DNA of 64,000 nt from Candidatus Roseilinea sp. (lineage in GTDB: Bacteria; Chloroflexota; Anaerolineae; J036; Brachytrichaceae). The translations under genes were made by a program, and so were the position numbers. Below the pieces are notes generated by a model, which made no database searches, was not told the origin of the DNA, and saw nothing but the letters and a program-made list of their open reading frames with translations. The DNA is taken from contig AP024676.1 of assembly GCA_025998955.1 (NCBI GenBank), positions 1 through 64,000 on the forward strand. Reading direction: 5' to 3'. Positions 1 to 10,553 of the stretch are shown piece after piece (the first letter of the stretch is position 1; the number at the start of each line of letters is the position of its first letter).

Positions 1-2
1 GT

Positions 3-1187
3 GAGATCTTAAGTTACGACGATTGGTACAAAGACCCGCGCTTCCCGCAGTGGGATATCGAGGATGTGCAGCCCGGCCCACGATCGCTGCTGGAGTATGG
101 CGGCAAGAAGTACATGGTGGCCAACGATCATGATGGCCAAGTCATGTATTACCGCCGAGACCTCCTTGAAGACCCCAACCACAAAGCAGCTTTCAAGGAG
201 AAGTATGGCTACGATCTGAAAGTGCCGGAGACCTGGAAGGAGTTCCGTGATGTCGCTGAGTACTTCAACGGAAAAGACCTGAACGGCGACGGCAAGCCGG
301 ATAACGGCCTCACGATGCATCTCAAGGTTGGTGGGCAGGGCATGTTCCACTTTATGTCTTTCGCCGCGCCGTTCGTGATTGGCCCGGAGAACACCAAGCT
401 CTTTTGGTTTGATCCGGAGACGATGAAGCCATTGATGGACAGCCCCGGCCATCTCCGCGCACTTGAGACGCTGGTGGACTTGATCCAGTTCGGGCCGGAG
501 GCGATGATGGGTTGGAGCCTCGGTGAGGCTTGGGATCACTTCCTGCGCGGTGAAGCGGCTTTGACCTTCACGTGGGGTGACCTCGGCGCGCTTGCCCAGC
601 AGGAGGGCAGCAAGGTGAAAGGGAAGACCGGCGCTGCACTCCTGCCCGGCACAACGGAGTATTACAACCTCAAGACGGGTCAATGGGTGAAGGTCAACGG
701 CGTCAATCGCGTGGGCAACACTACCGGGGGGTCGTGGGCCGGCGTGATCTCCAAGTTCTCCAAAGCGCCGGAGGCGTCTTACTATCTGCTCGCGCTGATG
801 GCCAGCAAGCCCAAGTCGCTGATCTATGCAGCACGGGGTTGGGACGGCGTTGACCCTGGCCGCTTCAGCCACTATCTGCCACCTGCCGGAACGGCCAAGA
901 TCGAAGACTACCTTGCTGCCGGTTGGGATGAGAAGGATATCCGTGACTATACCCAAGCCTACTTCGATAACTTCAGCGCAGAGCTGCAGTTCCCCTACCT
1001 GCGCATCCCTGGCACCTTTGAGTACTGGACGGCGCTGGATATTCATCTGTCCGAAGCGGCAACCAAGCAGAAGACCCCTGAAGAAGCCTTGAAGGCAACT
1101 GTGGCTGACTTCGAAGCCATCACCGATCGTCTGGGACGGGAGAAACAGCGGGAGATCTACGTAACGTCTCTCGGCCTCGATCAGTAA
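3..1187 (+). CDS. Carbohydrate ABC transporter substrate-binding protein, 5' truncated
   Basis: Extracellular solute-binding protein of the sugar (family 1, CUT1) type, which should capture a carbohydrate outside the membrane and pass it to the two permeases that follow. The frame is open from base 3, so the gene starts before the window; signal peptide and N-terminal lobe are missing. About 394 codons are visible. Family-like stretches include [15 protein letters not shown], an Asn/Asp/Gly-rich segment ([13 protein letters not shown]) and the late [20 protein letters not shown] segment typical of the C-terminal lobe. It ends 94 bases before the preferred start of the first permease, with a perfect inverted repeat between them. 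The substrate cannot be read from the sequence; the downstream FGGY kinase suggests a sugar or polyol. Confidence 0.9.
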   Translation, partial: EILSYDDWYKDPRFPQWDIEDVQPGPRSLLEYGGKKYMVANDHDGQVMYYRRDLLEDPNHKAAFKEKYGYDLKVPETWKEFRDVAEYFNGKDLNGDGKPDNGLTMHLKVGGQGMFHFMSFAAPFVIGPENTKLFWFDPETMKPLMDSPGHLRALETLVDLIQFGPEAMMGWSLGEAWDHFLRGEAALTFTWGDLGALAQQEGSKVKGKTGAALLPGTTEYYNLKTGQWVKVNGVNRVGNTTGGSWAGVISKFSKAPEASYYLLALMASKPKSLIYAARGWDGVDPGRFSHYLPPAGTAKIEDYLAAGWDEKDIRDYTQAYFDNFSAELQFPYLRIPGTFEYWTALDIHLSEAATKQKTPEEALKATVADFEAITDRLGREKQREIYVTSLGLDQ

Positions 1188-1234
1188 AGGGTCATTGCAG
1201 CAAGACAGTCGTGCTTGCAATCTCGTATGCTGCT

Positions 1235-1270
1235 GCTGGCGTATCAGCCTAGAACGACTGATACGCCAGC
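1235..1270 (+). other. Perfect 13-bp stem-loop between binding protein and permease
   Basis: GCTGGCGTATCAG (1235-1247) and its exact reverse complement CTGATACGCCAGC (1258-1270) are separated by 10 bases. No T-tract follows, so it is unlikely to be a simple terminator. In other CUT1 operons a stem-loop here protects the binding-protein mRNA and lowers permease expression; that role is inference. It also argues that the permease starts at 1282, after the stem, not at an upstream in-frame ATG at 1195. Confidence 0.7.
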
Positions 1271-1281
1271 ACCTCGTGTCT

Positions 1282-2199
1282 ATGGCGACGATTGCGACTA
1301 CCCAGATTCCTCAAAAGCACATCAGACTCGCCCAGCACCGTGATCGGGTCAAGCGTTTCTTTCTTCTGCCGGCCGTTGTGTGGGTGCTTGCCTTTTCAAT
1401 CTTCCCGCTGGTTTATGCGCTCTACAACAGTCTGTTCAGCTTTCGCTTCGGACGGATCAATGAGTTTGTCGGCTTACAGAACTTTGGGCGTCTCCTCACG
1501 GATGCCAATCTTCATTCAGGGCTGCGCACTACACTGATATTCGTAGCTGCCACGGTGATCGTGCAAATGATCCTGGGCTTTGGGCTCGCATTGCTTCTCA
1601 ACCAAGAGATGCGTGGCAAGAACGTGTTGCGCGCAATCATGATCCTCCCGCTCTTCGCAACGCCAGTAGCAATTGGTTATCTGGGCATCACCATCTTCTA
1701 CGAGCAAAACGGACCGCTGAATGTATTCTTGCGCGCGCTCGGCATCGAGCCGGTGCCTTGGCTGTCTAATCCTTTCTGGGCGCTCATAGCAGTCATTCTG
1801 GTTGATATCTGGCAGTGGACGCCTTTCGTCTTTCTCGTTTCTCTCGCTGCCTTACAGGCCCTGCCAATAGATCTCTATGAAGCAGCAGAAGTAGATGGCG
1901 CTTCGCGCTTTGCCGCATTTCGATACATTACGCTTCCCCTTATGCTACCCACACTGTTCCTCATACTGCTTCTGCGGCTCGTCGAGGCATTCAAGGTGTT
2001 CGACATCCCCACCAGCCTCACGTTGGGCGGCCCAGGACGAGCCACGGAGGTCTACAGCCTGTTCACCTATCGAACAGCGATGCGCTTCTTCGATCACGGA
2101 TACGCCGCTGCGCAGGGGTTTCTATTGTTGGTTATCGTGAGCGTCATCGTCACCCTACTCTTCCGGCGAATCGGTCGGCTTTACGACGTGGAGAGCTGA
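1282..2199 (+). CDS. Sugar ABC transporter permease (MalF/UgpA type)
   Basis: Inner-membrane subunit of the CUT1 importer, 305 aa from ATG 1282. The N-terminus is short and charged, followed by a first hydrophobic helix ([22 protein letters not shown]) and about five more. The EAA cytoplasmic loop that docks on the ATPase is visible as [20 protein letters not shown] followed by LPLM. An upstream in-frame ATG at 1195 would add 29 residues encoded by the stem-loop region (Cys-rich, unlike the family), so 1282 is preferred. It lies 11 bases before the second permease. No ABC ATPase is present; such systems often share a multitask MsmK/MalK-type ATPase encoded elsewhere. Confidence 0.9.
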   Translation: MATIATTQIPQKHIRLAQHRDRVKRFFLLPAVVWVLAFSIFPLVYALYNSLFSFRFGRINEFVGLQNFGRLLTDANLHSGLRTTLIFVAATVIVQMILGFGLALLLNQEMRGKNVLRAIMILPLFATPVAIGYLGITIFYEQNGPLNVFLRALGIEPVPWLSNPFWALIAVILVDIWQWTPFVFLVSLAALQALPIDLYEAAEVDGASRFAAFRYITLPLMLPTLFLILLLRLVEAFKVFDIPTSLTLGGPGRATEVYSLFTYRTAMRFFDHGYAAAQGFLLLVIVSVIVTLLFRRIGRLYDVES

Positions 2200-2210
2200 T
2201 TGGAAAGGTC

Positions 2211-3053
2211 ATGTTTCGCAAACTTTCTCCCGCTGCTCAAGTGCTCACATTGGGGCTACTCTTCGTGGCCGTAGCGTGGGTTGCTCTACCCTTCTACTGG
2301 GCTTTTCTCAACTCGATCAAAAAACCCGCCGATACCTTCGCTAACACCTTCGTTCCATTTCTTCAGTTCCAGCCCACCATAGACCATTGGATTGGTGAAC
2401 TGGCCATTCCAGAGACGCGACAGGCGTTGCTCAACAGCACTGCCATCGCACTCGGTGCGGCCACCCTCTCTATCTTTATCGGCACACCGGCGGCATATGC
2501 CCTAGCACGCTTTCGTTTCCGTCGCCCAAGCAATGGCTTTCTGACCACGTGGTTTCTCTCGCAGCGCATTCTGCCGCCGGTACTCTTCGTTGTCCCCTTC
2601 TTCCTCATCATGCGAGAGCTACGCCTACTGGATAGTATCGTGGCGCTCGTGTTGTTAAACGCCACTTTCACGCTGCCCTTCTCTGTGATTATCTTGAGTC
2701 AGATGTTTCGGGAGCTGCCACGCGAACTCGAGGAGGCGGCCTACGTGGATGGAGCAACGACGCTACAAGCTTTCTTGCGCGTCGCACTTCCGCTCGTGCT
2801 GCCCGGTTTGGTGGCAGCTTGGATCATCTGCATGGCCTTCAGTTGGAACGAGTTTCTATTTGCGCTGTCTTTGACCACTAAGGCCGCCATTCCGATGCCT
2901 GTAATCATCGCCGGCGCGGAACACACGCGCGGCGTACAGTTCTGGTATGTGGGCGTGCGCACATTGCTTACGTTACTTCCGCCCACCATCCTCGCCTTAT
3001 TGGCACAGCGGTACATCGTTCGTGGCCTGACATTTGGCGCAGTGAAGGGTTAA
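2211..3053 (+). CDS. Sugar ABC transporter permease (MalG type)
   Basis: Second CUT1 membrane subunit, 280 aa, close to the usual 270-300. It begins MFRKLSPAAQ and has six predicted helices; the EAA loop reads ELEEAAYVDGATTLQAFLRV followed by LPLVLPG. Conserved MalG-type stretches include the WVALPFYWAFLNSIKKP opening and AWIICMAFSWNEFLFAL. It should pair with the preceding permease as a heterodimer. Spacing to both neighbours is 8-11 bases, consistent with one operon that also includes the kinase. Confidence 0.92.
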   Translation: MFRKLSPAAQVLTLGLLFVAVAWVALPFYWAFLNSIKKPADTFANTFVPFLQFQPTIDHWIGELAIPETRQALLNSTAIALGAATLSIFIGTPAAYALARFRFRRPSNGFLTTWFLSQRILPPVLFVVPFFLIMRELRLLDSIVALVLLNATFTLPFSVIILSQMFRELPRELEEAAYVDGATTLQAFLRVALPLVLPGLVAAWIICMAFSWNEFLFALSLTTKAAIPMPVIIAGAEHTRGVQFWYVGVRTLLTLLPPTILALLAQRYIVRGLTFGAVKG

Positions 3054-3061
3054 TCTATGCG

Positions 3062-4591
3062 ATGACCTCACCAAGCGCACTGCTGCTCGGTATTGACATC
3101 GGGACGACGAATCTGAAAGCACTTGTCTTCAACAGGGCGGGGCGCGTCGTCGCTCATGCCAGCGCTCCAACCCCGACGCATTACCTAGGCGCGGGGCAGG
3201 CGTATTACGAACCTGAGGAGATTTGGCAACAAGTGCTCGGCTTGATTCGAACCGCAGTCTCCCAAGTCGAGCAAGCGCGGAAGATTGCCGGCGTGGCCTG
3301 CTCCAGTATGGGAGAGTCGGGAGTGCCGATAGACGGAGAAGGTCATCCGCTTTACCACGCTATTGCTTGGTTCGACCGCCGAACAGAGCCACAGGCTGCC
3401 TACCTGGCGGAACATATTGGTCGAGAGCACATTTTCAAGTCTTGCGGGCTAGATGTCTATCCGATTTACGGCCTGTGCAAGATACTCTGGCTGCAAGACA
3501 ATCATTCTGATGTGCTTGCGCGTGCGGAGCGCTGGCTAAACATGGCCGATTTCATTGCCTATAGGCTATGTGGCGTTGCTGCTACCGATTACTCGCTCGC
3601 CTCGCGCACGTTGGCGCTGGATCTCCGCGGCCTCCGTTGGAACGATGACTTGCTGCATGCGATAGGAATCCGGCCATCGCTTCTGGCACCACTTATGCCG
3701 AGCGGCACACACCTCGGATCTATCTTGCCCGAGGTGGCCCGGGCAACGGGTTTACCGGAATCTGTGCAAGTAGCGACCGGTGGACACGACCATGTCTGTG
3801 CCGCGTTAGCAGCGGGCGTCATACGCCCGAGTGATGTCCTCGATTCAATTGGCACAGCCGAAGCGCTGTTCATGCCGCTCTCCAACGTGCTCGACGACAT
3901 CACATTGGCACGGATGGGTTACGCACAAGGTGTTCACGTCGCGGGCGGGTACTACATCCTTGGTGGACAGTTTTCTTCTGGGGCAGCAATCGAGTGGTTC
4001 AAACAGGTGCTTGGCGAAAGCCACGACTATTCCATTTTGATCGAGGAGGCGAAGCGCGTTCCACCGGGCAGCGAGGGTGTAAGCTTTCTGCCCCATCTGC
4101 GTGCAGCTAATACGCCTTACAACGATCCACTCGCGATGGGTGCATTTCTCGGTCTGACGACGGATGTGCGCAGAGGCAATCTCTTTCGCGCACTCCTCGA
4201 AGGGATAGCGATGGAGATGCGCAGCGCTCTCTATCCGCTCCTGGCTTTGCAGCAGCGAACTCCTGAGCGCATCCGTGCTACGGGCGGTGGCACACGCAAT
4301 GCGCTGCTCATGCAAATCAAAGCTGATGTATTTGGTAGCCGCATAGACATCTTCGATGTCGGAGAAGGTGCTGCATTGGGAGCTGCTATGCTTGCCGGTA
4401 TAGCTGGTGGCGTTTACGCGGACATTGAAGAGGCTGTGAGTGTCGTCACGGCCTCTCATCCTGTAACCGTCGTGTCACCCAGCGAACATGCGGCCTTCTA
4501 TGACCGTCTCTACACAGAGGTTTACCAACACGTTTACTCCGCGCTTCATCCAATCAACCATGCCATACGCCGGTTGCTCAGTCAAGGCTAG
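3062..4591 (+). CDS. FGGY-family carbohydrate kinase
   Basis: ATP-dependent sugar or polyol kinase, 509 aa, full length for the family. The N-terminal phosphate loop LLGIDIGTTNLKALVF matches FGGY signature 1, and the C-terminal ATP-binding segment RIRATGGGTRNALLMQIKAD is intact. The substrate-loop region has GESGVPIDGEGHPLYHAIAW. It resembles xylulokinase/gluconokinase-type members, but substrate specificity cannot be assigned by eye. It lies 8 bases after the MalG-type permease, so it probably phosphorylates the imported sugar in the cytoplasm. Confidence 0.85.
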   Translation: MTSPSALLLGIDIGTTNLKALVFNRAGRVVAHASAPTPTHYLGAGQAYYEPEEIWQQVLGLIRTAVSQVEQARKIAGVACSSMGESGVPIDGEGHPLYHAIAWFDRRTEPQAAYLAEHIGREHIFKSCGLDVYPIYGLCKILWLQDNHSDVLARAERWLNMADFIAYRLCGVAATDYSLASRTLALDLRGLRWNDDLLHAIGIRPSLLAPLMPSGTHLGSILPEVARATGLPESVQVATGGHDHVCAALAAGVIRPSDVLDSIGTAEALFMPLSNVLDDITLARMGYAQGVHVAGGYYILGGQFSSGAAIEWFKQVLGESHDYSILIEEAKRVPPGSEGVSFLPHLRAANTPYNDPLAMGAFLGLTTDVRRGNLFRALLEGIAMEMRSALYPLLALQQRTPERIRATGGGTRNALLMQIKADVFGSRIDIFDVGEGAALGAAMLAGIAGGVYADIEEAVSVVTASHPVTVVSPSEHAAFYDRLYTEVYQHVYSALHPINHAIRRLLSQG

Positions 4592-4773
4592 ACCTCAAGC
4601 TGTGCCCGCGCATGCATAAGGGATCATCCTGCCCCCTCTTGCATCAATGACAAGACGATGCGACGTCACTATCCCGCAGGTTGTGCCGCGAGGGCAGCGT
4701 ATGACTTCCTGGCAGAGATGGCTGCGCAAACAATAATTGGGCAGCAGCAGGTGACGCTGCTAACCGGCCACCG

Positions 4774-5469
4774 ATGAACGAGCAATCCAAGCGCGTGCAA
4801 GCGATGTTCTCCCGCATCACGCGGCGCTACGACCTGATGAATCGCGTGATGACCGGCGGGCGCGATCAGGTCTGGCGGCGCATCGCCGCGCGCGAACTCG
4901 GGCTGAGCGCCGGTGGGTTGATCCTCGACCTCGCCACCGGCACCGGCGACCTGGCCTTTGCCGTTCGCGAGGCCTACCCGAATGCCCGCGTGGTGGCGAT
5001 GGACTTCTCCGAGACCATCCTGCGCGAGGGGGTGCGCAAGGCACAATTGCGCGATGAGCACGGCGTCGTCTGGGGCGTAGGCGATGCACTTGCGCTGCCC
5101 TTCCGCGATGCAACGTTCGACGGTTGCACGAACGCCTTTCTGATCCGAAATGTGGTGGATTTGCGGCTGTGCCTGCGCGAGATGAAGCGCGTGGTCAAGC
5201 CCGGCGGGCGCGTCGTGTGCATGGAGATCACCCATCCCCAGACGCCGATCTTCAAGCAGGCGTTCACCGTGTATTTCTATAAGCTGGTGCCCATCATCGG
5301 CGGCATCATCGCCGGCGACCCCCAAGCCTATCGTTACCTGCCCGACTCGCTCACGCGCTTCCCGCCGGCCGAGCCGCTCAAGCGAATCATGCAAGAAGTC
5401 GGCTATCGCAACGTGTGCTACCGGCTGTTGGGCATGGGAACGATGGCGATTCACGTGGGAGAGGTATGA
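4774..5469 (+). CDS. menG: Demethylmenaquinone methyltransferase, UbiE/MenG family
   Basis: SAM-dependent methyltransferase of the last step of menaquinone (or ubiquinone) synthesis, 231 aa. It shows the usual order: N-terminal VQAMFSRITRRYDLMNRVMT, SAM motif I LDLATGTGDLAF (about residues 53-64), and the family motif RNVVDLRLCLREMKRVVKPGG (residues about 126-146 in part) followed by VCMEIT. The C-terminal RYLPDSLTRFPP segment is also typical. Menaquinone is the expected product in Chloroflexota, so MenG is preferred over UbiE. It stands alone, with a spacer of about 180 bases before it that holds no obvious gene. Confidence 0.9.
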   Translation: MNEQSKRVQAMFSRITRRYDLMNRVMTGGRDQVWRRIAARELGLSAGGLILDLATGTGDLAFAVREAYPNARVVAMDFSETILREGVRKAQLRDEHGVVWGVGDALALPFRDATFDGCTNAFLIRNVVDLRLCLREMKRVVKPGGRVVCMEITHPQTPIFKQAFTVYFYKLVPIIGGIIAGDPQAYRYLPDSLTRFPPAEPLKRIMQEVGYRNVCYRLLGMGTMAIHVGEV

Positions 5470-5556
5470 TCGGCGCACGTGTTGCATCGCTGCTGCGTCG
5501 TAGAACATGAAGCTGAATCCCTCGGCTCGAAAGGGCTGAGTGAAGGAGGTTTTGAG

Positions 5557-5796
5557 ATGTCACGATCACGCCATCTTCCGGCGGTTGGTCTCCTGGTTGC
5601 GCTTGCTATTGCACTGGTGATCCTGATGGTGGCGACGCCGGTGGGCGCTCAGCTTAGCATCGGCTGGTCCGATCCGCTGGCTACGCCGATTCCTCTGCCG
5701 GGTGTCCAGGCGGCAGATGCGGATCTGCCGACGCCGCGGGCGATCTACATTGCCGACGATCCCTCGCAGGTGCCTCCCGTCACGCCTATGCCTTAA
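5557..5796 (+). CDS. Small secreted or membrane-anchored hypothetical protein
   Basis: 79 aa from ATG 5557, chosen because AAGGAGG at 5543-5549 is well placed; upstream in-frame starts would translate the RBS. Residues about 8-30 are a hydrophobic signal or anchor (VGLLVALAIALVILMVATPV) with a possible cut after GAQ. The mature part is short and Pro/Asp-rich with no recognised domain. It lies upstream of the secreted propeller protein in the same direction with a 177-base gap. Confidence 0.6.
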   Translation: MSRSRHLPAVGLLVALAIALVILMVATPVGAQLSIGWSDPLATPIPLPGVQAADADLPTPRAIYIADDPSQVPPVTPMP

Positions 5797-5973
5797 CGTG
5801 TGAGGCCTCTGCATCCATGAAGCGTCGTTTCAGCAGTAGGGCGTGGGTAGGGCATGCATCGTCCGTTGCGTCCACACCGACGATATGCCGATGAACCAAA
5901 GCGTAGTGGAAGTGCTCCCGATTTTCTGCTAGCCTCGACATAGGTTTGAATTGCAGCAAGATCCGGGGCACGC

Positions 5974-8112
5974 ATGAATCGGAACGTTAAAGGCAAATTT
6001 CATCTCCTGATATTTCTTCCGGTAGCCGCCCTTCTCCTAACGGTAGACTCTAGTCAGATAGGTGCGTTTGCTGCTAGATTGCAGAATCCTCAAATCAGCA
6101 GCCACACAACGTTCATGCATGCGGGCGTTGCATTCGCACAGGGCAACGTGCTGTCGCCGACGACGTATCTGCCGGTGTTGTTGAGCCAACCGCCAACGGC
6201 TAGTCCGACACCTACACCGACGCCTACCGGCACGCCACCCGCATCTGGCGAGGAATGGTCACAGCACGGCTATAACGCCCAACGCACCGGCTACACCGCG
6301 CAGGTCGTCGCGCCACCCTGGCGCTGGCGTTGGAGCTGGAACGGGCCAAACAGCTCCGGCGGCGTCAGCGCCGGCAAAACCAGCCTGCCGCGCAACGTGC
6401 AGCCGGTGACCGGCGGTGGGCGAGTGTATGTGGCTGCCGGCAACCGCGGCGTGTATGCCCTGCGTGAGACTGACGGCGTGGAGGTGTGGAATGCCCGCCC
6501 CGGCGGCAACATCAACTCGACGGTTGCCTACGACGGGGACACGCAAGCCGTATTCGCACTCTCCAGCAACGGCACGCTCTACAAGCTGAATGCCTCAAAC
6601 GGGAATGTGGCCGGCCAGTTCGCCACGGGTGCGAGTAGCGTGCTGCCGCTGCCGCCGGCAGTGCTTGGCGATCGGGTGATTTTTGCCATCGGTAACCGCG
6701 CCTACGCCGTGAACAAAGCGACCATGCAGCAAATCTGGATGTATCAGGCGGGAGCGGAGGTGCATACACCGCCGGCGTATTCGGCCAGCCGGAACCGAGT
6801 CGTCATCGGGACGGCAGACTTATACGTGCATGCTATCGAGAACGGCAACGGTAACCGAGCATGGCGGGTGCGGCCATTACATGCGAGCTTAGCCGCAGGT
6901 GAAACATCCGACGCGCGCAACTTTGCCGAATTCAAAAATGGCTGGCCGGTGATCGCTGACGGCAGCGGCTATGCATTGATGAAAGTTCGGCTGGACTGGG
7001 ACACGATGTGGCGGGATTGGCCGCAAACCAACAGCGGCATGCGCGCCTTCCTGACGGCTAATCCGACCCAACAAGCCCTGTTTGTGCTTGACCTAGACGA
7101 TGGCAGCATCCCATTCATCGCCAACGTTGGCCATGGCGGCTATGGCGACGGGGGCTACATGCCGATGGGACCGCAGCCGGTTGTCAAGCGCCTGCCAAAC
7201 GGCAAAGAGGTCGTCTACACCATCATTCGCGCCAAACACTCAAACTACGACTCACGCGCTGATTCACACTTCGGTGAGATGATGCTAGATGAGACAACTG
7301 TAAGTGGGCTGCAGGGTGGTGATGTGCGCTTCATCTTTTACGACTGGCCACCCGGCAGCGCAAATCCCTACCTGATAACTGACGAGCAGCCGAATGTCTC
7401 GATGGCCGGCGACTACCTGTTCGGCGGGCACTGGGAGGCTGGATTCGCTTTGCGCATCCTCGATCGTTCTGATGCGCGCGGCAGCTTCGGCAGCAAGATT
7501 ACCTCGCAACGATTGGACACGATTGCCGCCTCACAGGATAGCGGCGGGTGCGCTTTCAACACATCGCACTACTGTGCCAGTGGTCTGCAGAACACGCGCG
7601 GATACGACCGTGGTTTCTATATCTACTACAACCAAGGCGCGATCTACGACCGCTACTGGAGCGAATACTCGGTCTGGACGGTCAGCAAGGACAATGTCTA
7701 CTTCCGCAGCACCGACGGTGCTATCGTCGCGCTGACCGGCGGCTCACCGACCGTTGCCTCCGCTCAGGCTATCGAGCCGGCATCCCTCGCACCTCCCATA
7801 TCGCTCATTGCTCACGCGGAGCCACCCGCGATCTCCTACACTCAGGCGCGCGAGTGGTCAGATCGCGTCGTCACCGTGGAGGGCGTGCTGCGCTACGTGT
7901 TCAACAACGGCAAGCAGGTGCTGCTGGGCTTCGAGTACCCGCACCGCGGCGCGTTCAAGGCGCTGATCCGCAAGGCCGACTGGCCGGCGTTCGGCGGGGT
8001 ACCCGAGGCGCGCTATCGCGTCGGTGACCGCGTACGCGTGACCGGCTTGATCGAGTGGTACCAGGGCGACCCGGCCATCTACGTCACGGAACCAGCCCAG
8101 ATCCAGCCCTAA
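5974..8112 (+). CDS. Secreted PQQ-like beta-propeller protein with C-terminal OB-fold-like domain
   Basis: 712 aa. A basic N-terminus plus hydrophobic core (FHLLIFLPVAALLLTV) looks like a signal peptide. A Pro/Thr linker (PTASPTPTPTPTGTPP) leads to repeated propeller blades with motifs such as GRVYVAAGNRGVYALRETDG and GTLYKLNASNGNVAGQFATG, as in PQQ-binding-like or WD40-type propellers. Catalytic PQQ ligands cannot be identified, so a structural or binding role is more likely than dehydrogenase activity. The last 90 residues (VVTVEGVLRYVFNNGKQVLL to YRVGDRVRVTGLIEWYQG) resemble an OB-fold (tRNA_anti/DUF-type) module. Function unknown. Confidence 0.7.
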   Translation: MNRNVKGKFHLLIFLPVAALLLTVDSSQIGAFAARLQNPQISSHTTFMHAGVAFAQGNVLSPTTYLPVLLSQPPTASPTPTPTPTGTPPASGEEWSQHGYNAQRTGYTAQVVAPPWRWRWSWNGPNSSGGVSAGKTSLPRNVQPVTGGGRVYVAAGNRGVYALRETDGVEVWNARPGGNINSTVAYDGDTQAVFALSSNGTLYKLNASNGNVAGQFATGASSVLPLPPAVLGDRVIFAIGNRAYAVNKATMQQIWMYQAGAEVHTPPAYSASRNRVVIGTADLYVHAIENGNGNRAWRVRPLHASLAAGETSDARNFAEFKNGWPVIADGSGYALMKVRLDWDTMWRDWPQTNSGMRAFLTANPTQQALFVLDLDDGSIPFIANVGHGGYGDGGYMPMGPQPVVKRLPNGKEVVYTIIRAKHSNYDSRADSHFGEMMLDETTVSGLQGGDVRFIFYDWPPGSANPYLITDEQPNVSMAGDYLFGGHWEAGFALRILDRSDARGSFGSKITSQRLDTIAASQDSGGCAFNTSHYCASGLQNTRGYDRGFYIYYNQGAIYDRYWSEYSVWTVSKDNVYFRSTDGAIVALTGGSPTVASAQAIEPASLAPPISLIAHAEPPAISYTQAREWSDRVVTVEGVLRYVFNNGKQVLLGFEYPHRGAFKALIRKADWPAFGGVPEARYRVGDRVRVTGLIEWYQGDPAIYVTEPAQIQP

Positions 8113-8158
8113 CTTCACCCGGGTTCGGCCCTGACCGAATCTGGGCGCGTTTCTCCTC

Positions 8159-8188
8159 TTGACACTTTTTGCTCAAGTGTGCTAATAT
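8159..8188 (+). promoter_or_regulatory. Sigma-70-type promoter of groESL
   Basis: TTGACA (8159-8164), an 18-base spacer and TAATAT (8183-8188), directly upstream of the CIRCE element. The match to the housekeeping consensus is strong. Confidence 0.8.
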
Positions 8189-8199
8189 CGCGCCCGAAA

Positions 8200-8226
8200 T
8201 TAGCACTATCAAGATTTGAGTGCTAA
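8200..8226 (+). promoter_or_regulatory. CIRCE operator (HrcA binding site)
   Basis: TTAGCACTA, nine bases, then GAGTGCTAA. This is the CIRCE inverted repeat (consensus TTAGCACTC-N9-GAGTGCTAA) with one mismatch in the left arm. It sits 12 bases after the -10 box and 67 before groES, so HrcA bound here would block transcription outside heat or misfolding stress. hrcA is not in the window. Confidence 0.93.
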
Positions 8227-8293
8227 AAAACCAACACTCATCTAACACTCTCGTAGCAGACTGCCAGCCAGTCAAATTTCCGGAGGAAAAGCA

Positions 8294-8620
8294 ATGGCGA
8301 AGAAAGTGGATTCAGTCCTGACAAAGATCAACATTCGCCCTCTGGCCGACCGCGTCGTGGTCGAGCCGATGGAGGAAGAAGAGGTGACGTTCGCGGGCGG
8401 CAAGCTGGTGCTGCCGGAGACGGCCAAAGAGAAGCCCCAAAAGGGTGTCGTTCTGGCGGCCGGTCCTGGACGCAAGGACGACGACGGCAAAGTGATCCCC
8501 ATGGACGTCAAGGAAGGTGATCAGGTGCTCTACGCTAAGTATGCCGGCACCGAAATCAAGATCGAAGGCAAGAAGTACCTCATCCTCAAGGAAAGCGACA
8601 TCCTCGCAGTGGTGGAGTAA
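8294..8620 (+). CDS. groES: Co-chaperonin GroES
   Basis: Cytoplasmic 10-kDa co-chaperonin that caps GroEL. 108 aa, slightly longer than the usual 95-100 because of an extra N-terminal stretch ([11 protein letters not shown]) before the conserved [13 protein letters not shown]. The mobile loop ([20 protein letters not shown]) and the C-terminal [16 protein letters not shown] are intact. GGAGG at 8282-8286 sets the start. First gene of the CIRCE-controlled operon; groEL follows after 90 bases. Confidence 0.97.
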   Translation: MAKKVDSVLTKINIRPLADRVVVEPMEEEEVTFAGGKLVLPETAKEKPQKGVVLAAGPGRKDDDGKVIPMDVKEGDQVLYAKYAGTEIKIEGKKYLILKESDILAVVE

Positions 8621-8698
8621 TTCGTAAACCGTAATCGCTATCGTCTGTTTGCGACGAACCGATTACCTGTGACCGATTACTGATAACCAACTGGCTAG

Positions 8699-10345
<1,647 letters not shown>

Positions 10346-10358
10346 TCGTTCAACCGAG

Positions 10359-10396
10359 AAGCCGGGTTTCTTCTGTGAGAAGCCCGGTTTCTTTTT
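10359..10396 (+). terminator. Intrinsic terminator after groEL
   Basis: A 12-bp stem (10359-10370 with 10379-10390, two G-U pairs, 8-base loop) is followed by a run ending CTTTTT. Confidence 0.85.
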
Positions 10397-10405
10397 GGCA
10401 AAAGA

Positions 10406-10442
10406 AAAGCCAGGCTTCGTTAGAAGCCTGGTTTCGCTTTTC
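10406..10442. terminator. Second terminator hairpin between groEL and tRNA-Ser
   Basis: AAGCCAGGCTTC (10407-10418) pairs with GAAGCCTGGTTT (10423-10434), with short T runs after it and A runs before it. It could work on either strand and so may also end transcripts from the tRNA side. Confidence 0.65.
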
Positions 10443-10445
10443 CAG

Positions 10446-10532
10446 CGGAGAGGACAGGATTTGAACCTGCGAGGCCTTTCGGCCCACGCGCTCTCCAGGC
10501 GCGCGCATTAGACCGGGCTATGCTACCTCTCC
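10446..10532 (-). tRNA. tRNA-Ser(GGA)
   Basis: Read on the minus strand, the acceptor arm GGAGAGG pairs with CCTCTCC. The anticodon stem CGCGC/GCGCG encloses loop CTGGAGA with anticodon GGA. A long variable arm (GGGCC/GGCC stem) marks a class II tRNA, and the T-loop is TTCAAAT. CCA is not encoded (GCT follows the acceptor stem). Length is 87 nt. Confidence 0.93.
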
Positions 10533-10553
10533 GTGGAATCACAATTTTACCCG

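Noticed and set aside
9-1220. 403-codon minus-strand open frame opposite the sugar-binding protein
   Set aside because: Covers a clear solute-binding protein in the other strand and has no family features; high GC leaves antisense frames open.
4669-5508. Minus-strand open frame opposite menG
   Set aside because: The His/Asp-rich reading is the mirror of the methyltransferase codons; no domain or RBS.
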